A stretch of DNA of 5,283 nucleotides from an uncultured Clostridia bacterium (GTDB lineage Bacteria; Bacillota; Clostridia; Oscillospirales; Ruminococcaceae): assembly GCA_947381875.1 (NCBI GenBank), contig CANCXY010000234.1, positions 1 to 5,283 on the forward strand, in the 5' to 3' direction. The notes under the pieces are model-generated. The model ran no database searches. It was not told where the DNA came from and was given only the letters and a program-made list of their open reading frames with translations. This document shows, in pieces, positions 5,232 through 5,283 of the stretch. Both the position numbers and the translations under genes were made by a program. Each line of letters starts with the position of its first letter. Within the stretch, counting starts at the first letter, position 1.

Positions 5232-5263
5232 CCTGCCCAGAGGCTCTGCCTCTGGACTCCGCT
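5232..5263 (+). repeat. Dispersed palindromic repeat, right copy
   Basis: Starts seven bases after the ylbJ stop codon and matches the minus-strand unit at 73-104 in 30 of 32 bases. The core is CCAGAGGC/GCCTCTGG (5237-5244 with 5248-5255). A second hairpin, CTGGGC/GCCCGG (5262-5267 with 5271-5276, one G-T pair), overlaps its end. No T run is visible before the window ends at 5283, so it cannot be called an intrinsic terminator, although it occupies the position of one. Confidence 0.85.
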
Positions 5264-5283
5264 GGGCGCTGCCCGGACCCGCC

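Overview
The window looks like a chromosomal piece of a G+C-rich, spore-forming member of the Clostridia (Bacillota). Three genes belong to endospore-specific families (YqfC, YqfD, YlbJ). The ribosome binding sites are strong and purine-rich (AAGGAGG, AGGAGG, GGGAGG). The two transporter permeases are of the LplB/YtcP type that is common in gut and soil Firmicutes. G+C is clearly above half in most of the window, with AT-rich islands only at the likely promoters. No finer taxonomy is claimed.

Layout from left to right. Positions 1-123 hold no gene but a stack of three short hairpins (52-121). Positions 124-1044 and 1059-2033 (both minus strand) are a two-gene operon, transcribed right to left, for the two membrane subunits of a carbohydrate ABC importer: an LplB/YteP-type permease first, then an LplC/YtcP-type permease. 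Neither a solute-binding protein nor an ATPase is in the window. Upstream lies a gene-free stretch of about 414 bases (2034-2447). It holds a long GC-rich leader with a hairpin and two 12-base direct repeats, a candidate sigma-A-type promoter at 2263-2290, and the intrinsic terminator of the next gene (2403-2438).

Positions 2448-3973 (minus strand) are the sporulation pair yqfC-yqfD, overlapping by four bases and so probably translationally coupled. A 63-base AT-centred gap separates them from the divergent plus-strand gene ylbJ (4037-5224), a sporulation multi-pass membrane protein. All three families are known as mother-cell (sigma-E) sporulation genes in Bacillus, so the gap is probably a compact divergent sporulation promoter.

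The most notable structures are repeats. A 31-base unit that differs at one base occurs at both ends of the window (73-104 minus, 5232-5263 plus). Each copy lies just downstream of the outermost gene, in the same orientation relative to that gene. Inside ylbJ, 4617-4707 is an almost fully self-complementary segment: 13-base imperfect terminal inverted repeats, several internal matched blocks and a GC-rich central hairpin. It encodes a hydrophilic loop between membrane segments and keeps the reading frame open. This recalls the gene-embedded palindromic elements known from Rickettsia, though mobility is only an inference here. I see no CRISPR array, tRNA, rRNA, transposase or phage gene.
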